Shown in pieces: positions 61,551-64,000 of a DNA stretch of 64,000 nt (its first letter is position 1; each line of letters opens with the position of its first letter). The notes under the pieces were generated by a model. The model was given only the letters and a program-made list of their open reading frames with translations. It did no database searches and was not told where the DNA came from. The position numbers were made by a program, and so were the translations under genes. Origin of the DNA: JALZAI01 sp038212215 (GTDB lineage Bacteria; Actinomycetota; Actinomycetes; Mycobacteriales; Jatrophihabitantaceae); contig JBBQUT010000022.1 in the NCBI GenBank assembly GCA_038212215.1, forward strand, positions 15,567 to 79,566, written 5' to 3'.

Positions 61551-62465
61551 CTACGCTACTTCATTCCTGTTCTGGTGACAATAGAAAAGCTCCTTCAATT
61601 TCGTCGGCGGCATGTCACCGCAGTATTCATACAGCCGTTTATTGTTGAACCAGTCGATGTAACTCGCCGTCTCGGCCGATACGTGCGCCGCATTGCGCCA
61701 GGGCCGTCGAGGTTTGATCAGTTCGGTCTTGTAGAGTCCATTGATTGACTCCGCCAGTGAATTATCGTGTGCGTCACCGACGACCCCGATCGACGGGTCA
61801 ATACTTTCCTCGAGAAGCCGCTCGGTGAACCGCACCGATGTGTATTGGCTGCCCGCGTCGTTGTGATGGATGAGCCCGGTCAAATCCTTGACACCGTCTC
61901 GTTTACGTGTGAATATCGCCTGATTGATAGCAGCCAAAACCAGATCAGTGGTCATCGACGTCGATACCTTCCAACCGAGAATGCGCCGGGAGTAGGCATC
62001 GACAACGAACGCGACATACACCCAACCGGCCGTCGTCGACACGTACGTGAAATCCGCCACCCACAGCCGGTTCGGCGCCAACGGCGCGAACTTGCGCCCG
62101 ACCAGGTCCTTCGCCCGCGTCGCGTGCGGGTCGGCGATCGTGGTGCGCTTCACCTTCCCACGCCGGGCCCCTTGCAGGCCAAGCGCCCGCATCAGCCGCT
62201 CCACCGTGCAACGGGCCACGTCGTGACCTGATTGACGCAGCTCCAGCCACATCTTCCGTGCCCCGTAACAGCGGTAGTTCTCGTCATACACCGCGGCGAT
62301 CAACGCCATGATCTTCTCGTCGCGGACCGCCCGCGCGGACCTCTTCCGGCCCCGCGCCTCGTAATAGGTGGACGGGGCGAATGTGCAACCCAACTCGGTC
62401 AGCTGGACACAGATCGGCTCGACCCCGAATTTCTCCCGGTACCGGTCGATGAATTCCACGATCAA
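61551..62465 (-). CDS. IS3-family transposase OrfB
   Basis: A 304-residue DDE recombinase: N-terminal HTH_21 region (AVYDENYRCYGARKMWLELR), then the catalytic triad D138 (VADFTY), D203 (HNDAGSQYT) and E239 (SLAESINGLYKTE), with a 35-residue D-E spacing as expected for rve domains of IS3. The ATG at 62465 overlaps the orfA stop (ATGA); expression as an OrfAB fusion would need a -1 frameshift, and the relative frames are correct for this. The ORF is intact, so the element may be active. Confidence 0.93.
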   Translation of the reverse strand: MIVEFIDRYREKFGVEPICVQLTELGCTFAPSTYYEARGRKRSARAVRDEKIMALIAAVYDENYRCYGARKMWLELRQSGHDVARCTVERLMRALGLQGARRGKVKRTTIADPHATRAKDLVGRKFAPLAPNRLWVADFTYVSTTAGWVYVAFVVDAYSRRILGWKVSTSMTTDLVLAAINQAIFTRKRDGVKDLTGLIHHNDAGSQYTSVRFTERLLEESIDPSIGVVGDAHDNSLAESINGLYKTELIKPRRPWRNAAHVSAETASYIDWFNNKRLYEYCGDMPPTKLKELFYCHQNRNEVA

Positions 62466-62785
62466 CGCTGTGGGCGGTCGAGCTCCGCCGCGAAGAAAAT
62501 TGACGCCGCTTTCAGGATCTCATTCGCCCGACGTAATTCGCGGTTCTCGGCCCGCAACTTCCGCACATCAGCCGATTCCGCGCTCGTCATACCCGGCCGG
62601 CTCCCTGCATTCACCTGCGACTGACGCACCCACTTCCGCAACGTCTCCGTCGACCCTATTGCCAGCTTCCTGGCTACCGCCTCAATCGCAGCCCACTCCG
62701 ACGCATACTCCACCCGGACCTCGGCAACCATCAACACCGCCCGCTCCCGCAACTCGGGCGGATAATTCATCGACGCTCTTCCCAT
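62462..62785 (-). CDS. IS3-family transposase OrfA
   Basis: A 107-residue helix-turn-helix protein of the HTH_Tnp_1 type. From ATG 62785: MNYPPELRERAVLMVAEVR, then AIEAVARKLAIGSTETLRKWVRQSQV and the leucine-zipper-like VRKLRAENRELRRANEILKAASIFFAAEL. The frame extends to 62821 in the inverted repeat. It binds the element ends and recruits OrfB. Confidence 0.9.
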   Translation of the reverse strand: MGRASMNYPPELRERAVLMVAEVRVEYASEWAAIEAVARKLAIGSTETLRKWVRQSQVNAGSRPGMTSAESADVRKLRAENRELRRANEILKAASIFFAAELDRPQR

Positions 62786-63494
62786 AACCCCGCTCTCCCA
62801 AGAGATGGAGTCTCCGGACACTCCGGGGTGCTTCAGTCAGCTGGTCACCAACACCGTTGGGGTGTCGTTGGTGGCTGACGAGGCTGGTGAGGTGGTCGGG
62901 CACGTGCTCTTTACCGCAAGCCTGTTGGATGCTCCTCGCCAGCTCGTAACGGTCGAGGTCCTCAGCCCTCTCGCTGTGCTGCCCGAGCACCAGGGGCGAG
63001 GGGTCGGTTCGGCGCTGGTACTGGCCGGGCTGGAGGTTCTGGCCAAGCGCTCAGTGCCTACCGTGTTCCTCGAAGGGGATCCGCGTTACTACTCGCGATT
63101 TGGCTTCCGTGCTGCGGGCGGCTCGGGCTTCCGCAGGCCATCGCTTCGCATCCCTGAACCCGCATTCCAGGTGATCTTGCTGCCGGCATACGAGCCCTGG
63201 ATGACCGGTACGTTGGTGTACTCCGAGATCTTTTGGCGACACGACGCCGTGGGTCTGCGCGACGCCGACCCGTGACCGTTCCGTCGGCGGCGCAACAACC
63301 AAAAAAACAACGGCCCCATGCCTACTCGTCGCGGCGGCTCTCGCATCCACGCAGCGACCGCATCAACACCTCGATGTACGGGTGAGACAACTCGTTTCGT
63401 TCGATCGCGCCCGCAAAACGCCGGTGCAGGTTGACCGTGGTGACAGCGGCGACCGCCTCATATCGAGGGGGCTGCCGCCGGGTTATGGTCGGGT

Positions 63495-63692
63495 ATGACG
63501 CCACGTCTGCTGCGACGGATCCACAACCCACACGGACGCGAATGCGGCTGCGATCCTGACTGCTGGTGTCGCCGAAGCGCGGTTGGTCGAGCCGTCAGGT
63601 GGTGGTTCCCAGGCCGGTACTTCGGCCTGCCGCACAGGAGCCGCGGGTCCGCGGAATGGAAGCGATCACAGGCCACGACCAACCGGCTCTGA
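63495..63692 (+). CDS. Small cysteine-rich conserved protein
   Basis: A 65-residue protein from ATG 63495: RRIHNPHGRECGCDPDCWCRRSAVGRAVRWWFPGRYFGL. The CxCxxxCxC cluster followed by an aromatic basic segment looks like a conserved small actinobacterial protein rather than chance coding. Function unknown; the four cysteines could bind zinc. The interval 63276-63494 before it has no supported gene, although a minus-strand frame reading VNLHRRFAGAIERNELSHPYIEVLM (63322-63420) looks coding-like. Confidence 0.55.
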   Translation: MTPRLLRRIHNPHGRECGCDPDCWCRRSAVGRAVRWWFPGRYFGLPHRSRGSAEWKRSQATTNRL

Positions 63693-64000
63693 GCGAGAAA
63701 CGGTGGAGTCCAAGCCTGGTAACTACGCTGATCAACGATCGCTCACGGCGCCGGCTTGCTCGACGGGTCAACGACAACCCGTGAACGTATCCGAACCTGC
63801 CGCGTAGCTGAGCCCGCCCAGCCGACCATTGGTCGCGGATGGCCGAGGTCGCCCCGCGCACTGGATGACCCGCGCACTGGTTTGACCCGGCGGTGCCCGA
63901 GAACCCGATTCGGCAGTCCTACTACCAACGTCGTATCGCCGGTCGGCTGCCTGCGTTCTTACGCTCAACCCGCGGGTGAAGCGATCTTGGACCGGTTGTC
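63693..64000. other. Terminal region without a supported gene
   Basis: Open frames are short. A plus-strand segment near 63885-63980 reads ENPIRQSYYQRRIAGRLPAFLRS before a stop and may be the end of some degraded gene, but no family is recognised. The window ends here. Confidence 0.4.

Larger units (their letters stand above)
61525..62819 (-). mobile_element. IS3-family insertion sequence, about 1.3 kb
   Basis: It carries overlapping orfA and orfB on the minus strand and is bounded by inverted repeats of at least 12 bp: GTCCGGAGACTC at 61525-61536 and its complement at 62808-62819. Next to these the left end reads GA and the right end (inverted) reads TGT, so the outermost bases are not identical. 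No target-site duplication was seen between GCGA on the left and ACTC on the right, which may mean a later change. It splits a GNAT gene. Confidence 0.85.
61397..63275 (+). pseudogene. GNAT N-acetyltransferase gene interrupted by an IS3-family element
   Basis: The N-terminal part starts at GTG 61397: VELRPERPADASAVRSLYLATFGDRGRVVADLVDDLRLN, up to about 61524. After the IS, from about 62820, the same domain resumes: GCFSQLVTNTVGVSLVADEAGEVVGHVLFTASLLDAPRQLVTVEVLSPLAVLPEHQGRGVGSALV, with acetyl-CoA motif HQGRGVGSA and ending in WMTGTLVYSEIFW. An ATG at 62805 within the IS end could start a C-terminal product. Together the halves make a normal GNAT of about 190 residues. Confidence 0.8.

Overview
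This 64 kb window is GC-rich chromosomal DNA from an actinobacterium (Actinomycetota). Three things point there: strong third-position GC bias, several DinB/maleylpyruvate-isomerase-type mycothiol-dependent enzymes, and families common in soil actinomycetes (LuxR-type ATPase regulators, DHA2 exporters, MocR, many TetR). A Frankiales or Jatrophihabitans-like soil organism would fit, but genus cannot be fixed from sequence alone. I saw no rRNA, tRNA, CRISPR array, prophage or replication origin.

Layout. (1) 1-6144: a tightly coupled catabolic operon with a HyuB-type carboxylase/hydantoinase subunit (cut by the window edge), a URO-D-like protein, a feruloyl-CoA-synthase-like acyl-CoA ligase, a thiolase and a MaoC hydratase. 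(2) 6.2-12.8 kb: MOSC protein, TetR, VOC protein, lipase, and a three-gene ABC exporter operon headed by a LolA/RseB-like membrane protein. (3) 13-16.6 kb: a broken RibD_C gene, a polyol/hexuronate dehydrogenase and a LarA-family nickel-pincer racemase homologue whose key residues are intact. (4) 16.7-25.5 kb: a large LuxR-type ATPase regulator, then an exporter, a membrane hydrolase, a 24-codon mini-ORF and a CPYC thioredoxin-reductase-like flavoprotein, then a PhoD-like phosphatase. (5) 25.5-34.2 kb: two pseudogenes, then a fatty/organic acid module (3-hydroxyacyl-CoA dehydrogenase and CoA-transferase divergent from acyl-CoA synthetase, acyl-CoA dehydrogenase and an acetate-type permease). 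(6) 34.2-41.8 kb: GH15 glucanohydrolase, two secreted propeller-type proteins, YCII protein, and a PadR pair behind a (CCG)12 tract. (7) 42-50.9 kb: an accessory stretch crowded with small enzymes (RibD_C, VOC, SnoaL, DinB, maleate-isomerase-like), many truncated. (8) 51.4-59 kb: MocR regulator, lipoprotein esterase, DHA2 exporter with an SRPBCC-methyltransferase fusion, and a secreted phospholipase-C-type phosphoesterase. (9) 59-64 kb: a scar region with remnants of ribA, a methyltransferase and a GNAT gene split by an IS3-family element.

The clearest overall signal is gene decay. About sixteen remnants or truncated genes sit at roughly 13, 25-27, 34, 42-49 and 57-63 kb, each recognisable by matching protein segments in shifted frames or by missing domain halves. 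The intact functions are mainly acyl-CoA/ketone catabolism, small-molecule detoxification and export, with local regulators beside most groups. The most promising biology for follow-up is the carboxylase-ligase-thiolase operon, the LarA homologue beside a polyol dehydrogenase, and the translationally chained mini-ORF at 22.6 kb.
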